From Mucilaginibacter tolerans (GTDB taxonomy: Bacteria > Bacteroidota > Bacteroidia > Sphingobacteriales > Sphingobacteriaceae), in contig NZ_JAUMKB010000029.1 of NCBI RefSeq assembly GCF_030519375.1, forward strand, positions 1-39,764: a DNA stretch of 39,764 bases, in the 5' to 3' direction. The notes beneath the pieces were generated by a model. The model was given only the letters and a program-made list of their open reading frames with translations. It searched no databases and was not told the DNA's origin. The first letter of the stretch is position 1. The number at the start of each line of letters is the position of its first letter. The translations under genes were made by a program, and so were the position numbers. Shown piece by piece: positions 32,664 through 39,764 of the stretch.

Positions 32664-32839
32664 ATGTGCTGCCTACTCATTTTCAATGTTTTTGCTGTGA
32701 CCTCGAATTGACAAACCATTCTGAGTTGGACGTGGTTGAATTGGGCGGTCAATATAAAATGGAAGAAATATATGACCCGCGGGAATACTACGAAATCGAA
32801 GGAGATGAGGAACCGGATTTTGACTACGGAAATGATTAA
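32660..32839 (+). CDS. Small acidic protein translationally coupled to the primase
   Basis: A 59-residue frame (MNVLPTHFQCFCCDLELTNH...), starting at the ATGA overlap with the primase stop. It has a Cys cluster, C10-F-C12-C13, that might bind metal, and a strongly acidic C-terminal half (REYYEIEGDEEPDFDYGND). ATGA overlap is the usual sign of translational coupling. No family is recognised; a DNA-mimic or replication accessory protein is possible but not shown. Confidence 0.6.
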   Translation: MNVLPTHFQCFCCDLELTNHSELDVVELGGQYKMEEIYDPREYYEIEGDEEPDFDYGND

Positions 32840-33040
32840 TGGAGAATTCGCGGATATCGACCATCTGATTCCGGCATAAACCTTAACCTCGTATAAATTT
32901 AGAAATTGAACTTAAGCGGGTGCTATGAAAATATTGCAAGGCGTTATGGTGAATTGTAATCGACTTGGCTAAAAATAACTAACAAATACAATTTTCTCGC
33001 ACTTTACGCATAAGAAAACTTAATTGTAATGAAGGATACT

Positions 33041-33059
33041 GTTGTACCTATGTTGTACC
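33041..33059. promoter_or_regulatory. Direct repeats GTTGTACC, possible integrase arm sites
   Basis: GTTGTACC is repeated at 33041-33048 and 33052-33059 with 11-bp spacing, just outside the terminator of the tRNA-Ala gene. Such pairs of short direct repeats near a tRNA are typical of arm-type integrase sites. A left-side copy was not found. Confidence 0.4.
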
Positions 33060-33068
33060 CGATAAAAA

Positions 33069-33102
33069 ATCAGGCTTTTAGAAAATAATCTAAAAGCCTG
33101 AT
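33069..33102 (-). terminator. Terminator of the tRNA-Ala transcript
   Basis: ATCAGGCTTTTAGA (33069-33082) pairs perfectly with TCTAAAAGCCTGAT (33089-33102), loop of 6 nt. On the minus strand a TTTTTTAT tail follows, so it ends the tRNA transcript 11 bp after the tRNA. Confidence 0.85.
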
Positions 33103-33112
33103 AATCAATGTG

Positions 33113-33186
<74 letters not shown>

Positions 33187-33197
33187 GAATCGGATTG

Positions 33198-33228
33198 CAA
33201 ATATATGTTTTTAAAATAAAGCCCCAAA
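33198..33228 (-). promoter_or_regulatory. Bacteroidota promoter of tRNA-Ala
   Basis: On the minus strand TTTG (33225-33228) is followed after exactly 19 bp by TATATTTG (33198-33205), a perfect TTTG-N19-TAnnTTTG match. The -7 box is 11 bp before the tRNA 5' end at 33186, so transcription would begin very close to it. Confidence 0.85.
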
Positions 33229-33380
33229 CGAAATATCTAAAATGCAAATTTGCTGTAAAATGTACTTATCCCTATAAGCGGTCTGTCGATTTCATCCTGT
33301 ATCAAATCGGACTCCTTTACTCAAAATGAAACATTCGCAGGGCCATTGAGTTAATATAGAATTAACTTAATTCACTACCA

Positions 33381-33686
33381 ATGAAAACATTAATAAAGAC
33401 TGCCCTGTTCTTGGGGGCAATGTTATTTGCTATTCAAGGAATGGCAAATACTATCAAAAGCGACACTACAAAGGTCGGTAAAGTAACACGAAAAGTAGGA
33501 AACCAGGTATCCAATACCGCCGCAAACACAGAGTCGCACATTGTCGATAAAAAGTATGCTGAGAAGCGCGGGCCTCATGGTGAATCTGTTTATATCACCA
33601 AACATTCGCATTACTATTACATCAATAAAAAAGGCCATCGTGTTTATATAACGAAGGCTCAGATGAAGGACGAAAAAGAGGACTGA
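33381..33686 (+). CDS. Small secreted basic protein (101 residues)
   Basis: A signal peptide (MKTLIKTALFLGAMLFAIQG, cleavage after about residue 22, MANT) is followed by a Lys-rich mature region. Near the C-terminus the word VYITK occurs twice: ESVYITKHSHYYYINKKGHR, then VYITKAQMK. The repeated Tyr/Lys/His pattern suggests a small periplasmic or surface protein binding an anion or sugar, but no family is recognised. It is followed by a terminator-like hairpin at 33780. Confidence 0.75.
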   Translation: MKTLIKTALFLGAMLFAIQGMANTIKSDTTKVGKVTRKVGNQVSNTAANTESHIVDKKYAEKRGPHGESVYITKHSHYYYINKKGHRVYITKAQMKDEKED

Positions 33687-33779
33687 ATTTCTGGTAACGA
33701 CTGCAATCAGAGTTGAGTAAGTAGCTAATTTGACAGATTGCAATTCGAAATTTTGGCGTCGCAAAACCACCTAAAAACA

Positions 33780-33809
33780 GTAAAGCCCCTGATGGGCAGG
33801 GGCCTTTAC
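33780..33809 (+). terminator. Hairpin AAGCCCCTG/CAGGGGCCTT
   Basis: GTAAAGCCCCTG pairs with CAGGGGCCTTTAC with one bulged base. It follows the secreted-protein gene at 90 bp distance. The text after it (ACTAACCAATTATAAACC, then a tiny frame ATGAGAAGACTTTTTTAA encoding MRRLF) looks like a regulatory leader, so it may be the first stem of a structured RNA. Confidence 0.5.
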
Positions 33810-33839
33810 TAACCAATTATAAACCTAAATTATGAGAAG

Positions 33840-34436
33840 ACTTTTTTAAAATTTTATGGTGTAAAAGTAACACTTATATTTGAAATGTCCTATACACATT
33901 TGTAATTTTTTTGTCAGTAATTCAATTAACTTCTGTTAACATTAATTTTACACTAACTAAACAACTGAAATTATATAAATATGTAATTTTTTGTCGTCGT
34001 GTTATTCTTTTATTTAAGTCAACGATGTAAAATTAGATAAAAAATTCATAAAAGCAACAATTTTTTTAATAAAATCAATAAAATCATAAAAATCAGATCA
34101 ATAAAACTCTAAAAAATTGAATAATTTGTTGATTTTTCGCGTTTTTGCCTCGGTTTTAAATTATTTTTAAGTAAATATCAAATTATAAATCCTCATTTTA
34201 TCTCAATTTTGTTACTTAAGCCAAATTAATCGATCTTTTTTTAACGAAAATGCCTCGATAAGCTAAAAATTGTTAAAGTTCTGCTTTTAATTATCGGTTT
34301 TTAACGATGATTGTCTCTGTTTGAGGCATTTTTACAGTTTATTTCATCTATAACGCAAAATTTTGAGAATATTACTTAATGCCAACATCTTTCTTCATAT
34401 ACTTTATCACTTTTGCCGGAAGATCTATTTGCTTAC
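33840..34436. other. AT-rich intergenic region with long-range inverted repeat
   Basis: About 600 bp with no gene. It has homopolymer-rich A/T sequence. AAAATGCCTC at 34247-34256 pairs with GAGGCATTTT at 34323-34332 across 66 nt, and the decamer TTTTTAACGA occurs at 34238-34247 and 34298-34307, 60 bp apart. The promoter of the MFS gene must lie here, but I see no perfect -33/-7 pair. Confidence 0.5.
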
Positions 34437-35639
34437 ATGACTAATACAAGAAGCTATACTCATCCCGAACTTACCTCCTCGCTATTATGGGTAATGGCAA
34501 TAGCAACCGGACTGATCGTAGCCAATCTTTATTATAACCAGCCTTTGTTGGACGATATGGCCCGTACTTTTCATGTCGGGAGTGGCAAGGCGGGGCAGGT
34601 AGGTGGCCTGACACAATTAGGTTATGCTACGGGGATGCTTTTTATCGCACCGCTTGCTGATATGATCCGCCGGAAACGGCTGATCATGGTTTGTCTTGCT
34701 TTGGCTACAGGGGCGTTGGTATTGGTTGGAATGGCTACGGGGATTAATTTGCTGATCGCTGCCAGCTACCTTGTAGGTATATTCTCTTTGATCCCGCAAT
34801 TGCTGGTCCCGATGACTGCTCATCTGGCCAAACCTGCGGAGCGTGGCGCCAAGATCGGTTTTGTGATGAGCGGCCTATTATTGGGGATACTGTTGTCAAG
34901 AACAATCAGTGGATTTGTTGGCGCGCACCTGGGCTGGAGGGCAATGTTTTATATAGCTGCCGGTGTAATGGTAGTGATATGGCTGCTGTTATTTTTCCTG
35001 CTTCCCGAAGTTGAACCTGAATATACCGGAACATATAGGGCGCTGATGACGTCGCTACTTACCTTAATAAAAGAAGAGCCTGCGTTACGTGTTGCAGCCA
35101 TAAGAGGAGCGCTATGCTTTGCCTGTTTCAGCGCTTTTTGGGTAACACTTACTTTTCTACTGCGCGAGAACTTTGATAAGGGCAGCGATGTCGCGGGCTT
35201 ATTTGGCTTGGTAGGTGCTTTCGGCGCACTTGCCGCCGGGCTGATGGGTAAACTAAGCGATAAAATGGATGCCTATAAACTATCCGCATTTACTTTGTTA
35301 CTCATTGTAGTTTCGTTTGTGATATTCTACTTTTCTGCCCATAGCTTCATCGGATTGATTATAGGTGTAATTGTAATGGATATGGGCGTACAGGCAACGC
35401 ATATCTCTAACCAGTCGCTGATATTTGCCCTGCGGCCCGAAGCGCGCAACCGAATTAATACCATTTATATGGTAACTTACTTCATTGGCGGTGGCTTCGG
35501 CACTTACCTTGCTGCTCAGGCCTGGGCGCATTATCAATGGACAGGCGTATGTATTCTGGGAATTGCTTTGTCTATTATCGCGGTCATTGTTCACCTGTTA
35601 AGTCACCGGATTGTACAAAAAATCAGGCGCGGTGTATAG
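34437..35639 (+). CDS. Major facilitator superfamily transporter
   Basis: A 400-residue 12-helix inner-membrane transporter; I prefer ATG 34437 (MTNTRSYTHPELTS), since the frame is otherwise open to a TTG at 34413. The N-terminal half has LYYNQPLLDDMARTFHVGSG and the loop 2-3 motif PLADMIRRKRLIM (MFS motif A-like), and the C-terminal half starts with LFGLVGAFGALAAGLMGKLS, DKMDAYKL. Similar proteins are annotated as drug or sugar exporters, so the substrate is uncertain. It is monocistronic. Confidence 0.9.
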   Translation: MTNTRSYTHPELTSSLLWVMAIATGLIVANLYYNQPLLDDMARTFHVGSGKAGQVGGLTQLGYATGMLFIAPLADMIRRKRLIMVCLALATGALVLVGMATGINLLIAASYLVGIFSLIPQLLVPMTAHLAKPAERGAKIGFVMSGLLLGILLSRTISGFVGAHLGWRAMFYIAAGVMVVIWLLLFFLLPEVEPEYTGTYRALMTSLLTLIKEEPALRVAAIRGALCFACFSAFWVTLTFLLRENFDKGSDVAGLFGLVGAFGALAAGLMGKLSDKMDAYKLSAFTLLLIVVSFVIFYFSAHSFIGLIIGVIVMDMGVQATHISNQSLIFALRPEARNRINTIYMVTYFIGGGFGTYLAAQAWAHYQWTGVCILGIALSIIAVIVHLLSHRIVQKIRRGV

Positions 35640-35819
35640 TTAAAAGACTAATTAGGCGACGATATTTCGCTGCTTTCTAATTCATGGGTGATCATACCGA
35701 TTTCTGCATTGGTATAAAATCCTGTTTTTCATTTTATTCAGCACGATTGTACACCGCTATTTTCTTTAACAGTAATTTGTGGCACAAAATTGGGGTTGTC
35801 TGATACATAATTAGCCGAT

Positions 35820-36005
35820 ATGATCGCTCCAAAAAAGGAAAAAACAAGCAACGAAGAACAGGAGTGGGAAAACCCGCAAAACCCTGAGTTGCCCTCTGAC
35901 GAACGTGATAAGGAACAAATTATAAGACAATACAAGGAGGCAAAAAGACGAAAAGATAATCTTACCGAAAAAGATCACATAGACAAAGAACCAAAAGACG
36001 AGTGA
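35820..36005 (+). CDS. Small highly charged protein (61 residues)
   Basis: MIAPKKEKTSNEEQEWENPQ begins a protein made mainly of Lys, Glu, Asp, Asn and Arg, with no signal peptide or hydrophobic core; likely disordered. It lies 36 bp before a second small gene on the same strand, and a terminator follows that one. No family recognised. The base composition is ordinary for the window. Confidence 0.5.
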   Translation: MIAPKKEKTSNEEQEWENPQNPELPSDERDKEQIIRQYKEAKRRKDNLTEKDHIDKEPKDE

Positions 36006-36041
36006 ACACGTATAATAAGTAGCAACCCTAATTAGACGATT

Positions 36042-36194
36042 ATGAAGAATCATAAAAGAACTAACGCCAGTAAACTATTGACCCGCTTTGATAACGAGCT
36101 GAAGACGATTTTGATGAATGATTTGAATAATAATAAAAGCCTTAAACAGCAATTATTATATGGGAACCAGCAGGTAAGGTTACAAGTTCGCTAA
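36042..36194 (+). CDS. Small basic protein (50 residues)
   Basis: A 50-codon frame starting at ATG 36042: MKNHKRTNASKLLTRFDNEL, then an Asn-rich helix and LLYGNQQVRLQVR. It follows the 61-residue gene by 36 bp and is followed by a hairpin with a T-run, so it may be the second gene of a small operon. The frame is just long enough to be plausible; no family recognised. Confidence 0.5.
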   Translation: MKNHKRTNASKLLTRFDNELKTILMNDLNNNKSLKQQLLYGNQQVRLQVR

Positions 36195-36225
36195 CACGAA
36201 CCGCCTTCCGGGTTAAAGACATTAC

Positions 36226-36262
36226 AATAGCGACCAATATATGTTGGCCGCTATTTTTTTTT
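36226..36262 (+). terminator. Terminator overlapping the end of lpxB
   Basis: AATAGCGACCA (36226-36236) pairs with TGGCCGCTATT (36245-36255) with one mismatch, followed by seven T (36256-36262). It ends the plus-strand transcript of the small genes. The T-run lies inside the antisense lpxB end, where it encodes the terminal KKK. Confidence 0.75.
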
Positions 36263-37363
36263 CGCGTATTTTATAATGAGTCCGGCAGTTTTTTCAGATG
36301 CACCGGGTTTGCCCATTTTTTGGTGAAGCTTGCTATAGTTGCCGAGCATGTTGTCGCGATAAATCTTATCATTTAAAATCAGGCTTATTTCTTCATTGAT
36401 TTTTTCAGGATTGCAGTCCTGCTGGATCAATTCTTTTACTACCAAGCTATCCATTATCAAATTAACCAGAGAAATATATTTTACCCGGATCACCATTCTT
36501 CCTATGGTTATGCTGATGGTGCTGCTTTTATATACCACCACTTGCGGCACATTAAATAAGGCAGTTTCCAGAGTAGCAGTTCCCGAAGCTACGATGGCTG
36601 CATGGGCGATGTTCAGCAGATCATAGGTCGAATTAAACACCAATTTGATTTGACTGCCCTGCAAGTATTGATCGTAATAAGCCTGGTTAAACGAAGGTGC
36701 TCCTGCAATTATGAATTGATAATCGGGCCATTTTTCAGCAACGGCAATCATATCGGGCAACAAGCGGCTGATCTCTTGCTTGCGACTGCCGGGCAATAAC
36801 GCAATGACCTTTTTATCTGTGATTTGATTATGCTGCCGAAAATCTGGGTTGGGTTTAAAGGCGGAAACAGCATCCAGTAAGGGATTGCCCACATAATCCA
36901 CTTCCATTCCCCAGTCTTTATAAAAATCAACCTCGAAGGGCAGAATACAAAACAGATGATCAACGATGCGCTTTATCCTGAGTACCCGCTTCTGGTTCCA
37001 CGCCCATACTTTAGGCGAAATATAATAATATACCAAAATATTATTTGCTTTAGCGAACTCAGCAACTTTTAGGTTGAAGCCTGGAAAATCGATCAGCACC
37101 AAAACATCAGGTTGCCATACAGCGATATCTTCTTTGCAGGCTTTCAGGTTTTTGAAGATCGTGCGCAGGTTAGCCACTACTTCGATAAAACCCATGTAAG
37201 CCATTTCTGAATAATGTTTTACCAGGGTGCCGCCTTCTGCCAGCATCAGGTCACCGCCGAAGAAACGAAATTCAGCATCCGGGTCTTTTTCTTTCAGCGC
37301 TTTCATTAGGTTGGCCCCATGCAGATCGCCGGAGGCCTCGCCGGCTACTAAGTAATATTTCAT
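36251..37363 (-). CDS. lpxB: Lipid-A-disaccharide synthase
   Basis: LpxB joins lipid X and UDP-diacylglucosamine to lipid A disaccharide-1-phosphate at the inner-membrane cytosolic face. The 370-residue protein begins with the signature YYLVAGEASGDLHGANLMKA and has YYISPKVWAWNQKRVLRIKR, then LLPGSRKQEISRLLPDMIAV, and the donor site ASGTATLETALFNVPQVVVYK. Ends in a basic KYAKKK. Its start is 5 bp past the stop of surE, so both are cotranscribed, as is usual in Bacteroidota. Supports a Gram-negative outer membrane. Confidence 0.97.
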   Translation of the reverse strand: MKYYLVAGEASGDLHGANLMKALKEKDPDAEFRFFGGDLMLAEGGTLVKHYSEMAYMGFIEVVANLRTIFKNLKACKEDIAVWQPDVLVLIDFPGFNLKVAEFAKANNILVYYYISPKVWAWNQKRVLRIKRIVDHLFCILPFEVDFYKDWGMEVDYVGNPLLDAVSAFKPNPDFRQHNQITDKKVIALLPGSRKQEISRLLPDMIAVAEKWPDYQFIIAGAPSFNQAYYDQYLQGSQIKLVFNSTYDLLNIAHAAIVASGTATLETALFNVPQVVVYKSSTISITIGRMVIRVKYISLVNLIMDSLVVKELIQQDCNPEKINEEISLILNDKIYRDNMLGNYSKLHQKMGKPGASEKTAGLIIKYAKKK

Positions 37364-37368
37364 AGCCG

Positions 37369-38142
37369 TCAGATATTGAACTTCCAGGTGTTAATTAAAG
37401 GAATAGCATGATGCGCAGTCATATCAAACTGCACGGGCACTACTGATACATAATTATTCTCCAACGCCCAAACGTCGGTTTCTTCGCCTGTATCGTTCAG
37501 TTGAAAAACACCCGTCAGCCAGTAATAGGGGCGTTTGTGCGGGTCCATGCGTTCATCAAATTCCTCGGCCCATTTGGCATTGGCCTGACGACATACTTTG
37601 ATGCCTTTTATGTGGTGTGTGTTTGGGAAATTGACGTTGAGCAGTGTAGAGGCAGGCAACCCATTCTGCAAAACCTGCAGTGCTATTTCTTTTACATATT
37701 TTAGGCAATGATTGAAATCAGCCTGCAGGGTATAATCATCCAGTGAAAACCCTATTGATGGGATACTTTCAATCGCCCCTTCAACAGCTGCTGACATGGT
37801 GCCTGAGTACAGGATATTGATAGAATTATTCAATCCGTGATTGATGCCAGAAACGCACAGATCGGGCTTTTTACCTTTGAAAACTTTGTTTACTGCCAAT
37901 TTTACGCAGTCGACAGGAGTGCCTGAACAACGGTAACTTTCAATCCCTTCATAAATATCTACCTTATCCAAACGCAGCGGACTACCGATGGTAATGGCAT
38001 GCCCCATACCTGATTGCGGACTATCTGGTGCTACCACTACGACATTGCCGATTTCGCTCATGGTATCCATTAAGGCTTTTATCCCGGGCGCGGTGATGCC
38101 ATCGTCGTTTACAACCAATATGGTGGGTTTGCCAGATTTCAT
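37369..38142 (-). CDS. surE: 5'/3'-nucleotidase SurE
   Basis: SurE is a divalent-metal-dependent nucleotidase that acts on 5'- and 3'-nucleoside monophosphates and helps stationary-phase survival. The metal-binding NDDGI at residues 12-16 follows ILVV; further signature text is APDSPQSGMGHAITI, then CVSGINHGLNNSINILYSGT and MSAAVEGAIE. 257 residues is normal. Upstream gene of an operon with lpxB. A long perfect terminator lies 42 bp upstream of its start and separates it from the hydrolase gene. Confidence 0.97.
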   Translation of the reverse strand: MKSGKPTILVVNDDGITAPGIKALMDTMSEIGNVVVVAPDSPQSGMGHAITIGSPLRLDKVDIYEGIESYRCSGTPVDCVKLAVNKVFKGKKPDLCVSGINHGLNNSINILYSGTMSAAVEGAIESIPSIGFSLDDYTLQADFNHCLKYVKEIALQVLQNGLPASTLLNVNFPNTHHIKGIKVCRQANAKWAEEFDERMDPHKRPYYWLTGVFQLNDTGEETDVWALENNYVSVVPVQFDMTAHHAIPLINTWKFNI

Positions 38143-38184
38143 AATCTGCCAAAATTAATCTTTTATAAGTTAGGTAGAATTAAA

Positions 38185-38227
38185 TATAACAACAAAGCCC
38201 CGTTTTTTACGGGGCTTTGTTGTTATA
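38185..38227 (-). terminator. Very strong terminator between hydrolase and surE genes
   Basis: A perfect 19-bp stem (38185-38203 with 38209-38227) with a 5-nt loop, core ACAAAGCCCCGT. On the minus strand it lies 35 bp past the stop of the hydrolase gene, followed by TTTAATT. It isolates the surE-lpxB operon. Confidence 0.8.
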
Positions 38228-38261
38228 AGCTGTTAATCCATTTTATAAGGGCTGCCCAGTT

Positions 38262-39620
38262 TTATTCAACTTTTACTTTTACCGAAGATATCCAAAGTGC
38301 TTGTCTGTCAAAGTTGTTTCTAAATTGCTTAATCAAGTAACTTTTATCGGCTGATATTTTTCCAGCAAAAACTTGCTTGCCATTTACATTAATTATCACA
38401 GGGTTTTCTAGATTTATCATAACCGGGCTTATTAAAAGTTCAATTCCTGTAACCCTCGAGGTTTCAATATTAAAAGTATTATTGTTATATGTTGCCTTAA
38501 TTGCCGCATCCTTATTTAATTGGTAATAATAAAGTGGTTCTTTCATCCATACCTTGTTTTTTTTATCGTATAGTTCAAAATTAAATATTGAATACCAGTC
38601 TGCAGCTTTTTCTGTAGTATCAATACCTGTAATTTTTAGCCAATTGCACGAGCTATATAGGTCTGCCTTATCGGCTTCCCAATAAACATCGGTACTATAT
38701 GGATTCCTTCTTTCGCTGTTCATAAAGACTACAGAGTAGGTAACATCTTTATCCAGGTGTTTATCTTCATGCTGATATCCAATATATTCTTTATATAGAA
38801 TACCTGGGTCGTTCTTAATAAGCTCATTAATGATTGCCCGCGTTTGCTGAATAGGTCTTAGGTCGTCAAGATCGGAATGAACGATATATAAATGGCTATT
38901 TTTAACGTTCCTGATGTAAAAGTCTTTGGCGAAAATGTTGTTAAGCATTGAATTATAAGCTACAAAGCCGGCAAATATATCAGGCGAGTAAACAGCGAGA
39001 CCAATAGCCCCGTCGGAACCATCTGAATGACCAAAGGCAAAGATCCGGCTGTCATCGATATTTAATATTTTCTTTAGTGAAACAAGAATGCTCGTTAAAG
39101 ATTTAAAGGTCGGGTTTGGAGCCTTCCCGTTTCTGCCACCAAACTTGTTTGCAACCCAGTCAAACTTTTTATCTCGGTCCGCCACTGGCCTAACAACAAT
39201 ATAATCTTGCTTTTTTAAGGTGGAAAAAAGAATGTCGGCATCAAATTTATTAGGGTTGTCAATATCAGTGAAAAGACTTCTTCCAACTGCACCATGCAAC
39301 ATTAATACGCATGGCGACTTTTGGGTGTTTTTATAAGATGCCGGAATATATACACGCAAGGGGACTTGTCCGAAAAGCGGGTCAGTATAATAATAAATAT
39401 ATTCCTGCCCGGTTTGTGTAATTTTGGCGTAATGGCGCCAACTATTTAATAACTTGTAGGTTGAGTCAGCATTTATCGATTTGTCTTGCAATATTTGATC
39501 CAGTACTTTATCAGAATTATCAGCTAATGATAATTGAGCAAATTTATGTTGCGCAAACAGCTGATTCATTATGGCCAAAATGAAAATAAGCAATATTGTT
39601 TTTTGTAAAATAGGTTTCAT
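38262..39620 (-). CDS. Secreted alpha/beta-hydrolase (esterase-like)
   Basis: A 452-residue protein with signal peptide (residues 1-23, ending NQLFAQ). An alpha/beta-hydrolase domain has the oxyanion segment LMLHGAVGR (about 106-114), the nucleophile elbow GHSDG with Ser199, an acid in HSDLDDLRP (about 248-256) and a His in GYQHEDKH (about 284). This resembles feruloyl-esterase or PHB-depolymerase-like enzymes. The C-terminal part (about 310-452) is beta-rich and may bind carbohydrate or seal the active site. An IS is inserted 67 bp upstream of its start, so its own promoter may be displaced. Confidence 0.85.
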   Translation of the reverse strand: MKPILQKTILLIFILAIMNQLFAQHKFAQLSLADNSDKVLDQILQDKSINADSTYKLLNSWRHYAKITQTGQEYIYYYTDPLFGQVPLRVYIPASYKNTQKSPCVLMLHGAVGRSLFTDIDNPNKFDADILFSTLKKQDYIVVRPVADRDKKFDWVANKFGGRNGKAPNPTFKSLTSILVSLKKILNIDDSRIFAFGHSDGSDGAIGLAVYSPDIFAGFVAYNSMLNNIFAKDFYIRNVKNSHLYIVHSDLDDLRPIQQTRAIINELIKNDPGILYKEYIGYQHEDKHLDKDVTYSVVFMNSERRNPYSTDVYWEADKADLYSSCNWLKITGIDTTEKAADWYSIFNFELYDKKNKVWMKEPLYYYQLNKDAAIKATYNNNTFNIETSRVTGIELLISPVMINLENPVIINVNGKQVFAGKISADKSYLIKQFRNNFDRQALWISSVKVKVE

Positions 39621-39671
39621 AAATAAGGTTTAAGGTAAATGACGACGTTCAGGTAAAAATGTTGCATGTAA

Positions 39672-39687
39672 TAAAAAAGCCCCATTT
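39672..39687 (+). other. Half-terminator at the IS insertion point
   Basis: The bases TAAAAAAGCCCCATTT end directly at the IS left end. They look like the left arm and loop of a hairpin of the AAAAAAGCCCC type used elsewhere here, so the right IS may have inserted inside a terminator loop. Inference only, since the right arm would lie beyond the window. Confidence 0.35.
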
Positions 39688-39764
39688 TGCACTGCCCCCA
39701 AAAAGTTAGACACTATTTGGGGGCATTTTTATGGCAAAAAACAGAAAGCATGGAGTAAAATTTA
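39688..39764 (+). mobile_element. Left end of an IS3-family (IS150-like) insertion sequence, partial
   Basis: Exact reverse complement of 1-77. Begins TGCACTGCCCCC and has the same hairpin (39693-39702 with 39716-39725) and TTTTT before the orfA start at 39731. Both IS copies read outward. In a composite-transposon sense their inner ends face this window, but housekeeping genes between them argue that the window is simply bounded by repeats. Confidence 0.8.
39731..39764 (+). CDS. IS3-family transposase orfA, N-terminal fragment (cut by window edge)
   Basis: Encodes MAKNRKHGVKF up to the last base of the window, same as the copy at the left edge. The frame is open at the edge. Identity of the two copies suggests a recently active IS. 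Confidence 0.6.
   Translation, partial: MAKNRKHGVKF

Noticed and set aside
26380..33060. Left copy of a tRNA-Ala end as attachment site
   Set aside because: I looked for the tRNA 3' end sequence in 26380-27110 and did not find it.

Overview
The window is chromosomal DNA of a Bacteroidota bacterium, most likely a Sphingobacteriaceae member such as Mucilaginibacter or Pedobacter. The genus is an inference from protein style. Supporting signs are the Bacteroidota promoter shape (TTTG-N19-TAnnTTTG, seen perfectly in front of the tRNA-Ala gene), weak Shine-Dalgarno sequences, DUF4097 proteins, a large FtsX/MacB-type permease without an adjacent ATPase, and DUF885 and DUF1259 proteins. Both ends of the window are the same 77 bp in inverted orientation. 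Each is the left end of an IS3-family (IS150-like) element with the first codons of its orfA, so the window probably is a contig broken at two IS copies.

Layout. 1-77: IS end. 118-3221 (minus): recA, nth, a small unknown gene and an ECF sigma factor. 3617-6532: uvrA, preceded by a structured intergenic region. 6533-11887: a REP-like cloverleaf, an XRE-type regulator, an MscS channel, a DUF885 peptidase-like protein, a small unknown protein, a two-repeat lipoprotein and a small membrane protein. 11966-17454 (minus): one operon of ECF sigma factor, anti-sigma factor with HEAT repeats, two DUF4097 surface proteins and an FtsX-like permease. 17583-19562 (minus): response regulator and histidine kinase. 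19675-22073: FNR-like reductase, AhpD-family protein and a beta-propeller lipoprotein. 22119-25191: chromate cluster with a ChrB-AraC fusion, ChrA and a DUF1259 protein. 25265-26901 (minus): glycosyltransferase and a damaged membrane protein.

27.1-32.9 kb is an accessory island: the C-terminal part of a tyrosine recombinase, four unknown genes, an excisionase-like HTH protein, an SF3-type helicase, an iteron-like origin candidate, a Toprim primase and a 59-residue acidic protein overlapping the primase stop. No relaxase is visible. It ends beside a tRNA-Ala gene (33113-33186) with arm-type direct repeats next to it. This is the most novel part of the window and looks like a small self-replicating integrative element or its remnant.

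33.3-39.6 kb: a small secreted protein, a structured AT-rich intergenic region, an MFS transporter, two tiny charged proteins, lpxB and surE (lipid A synthesis and a nucleotidase, one operon) and a secreted esterase-like protein, then the second IS end.

Functional groups: DNA repair (recA, nth, uvrA), envelope stress and surface homeostasis (two ECF systems, two-component system, MscS, DUF4097/permease), chromate response, and a mobile replicon.
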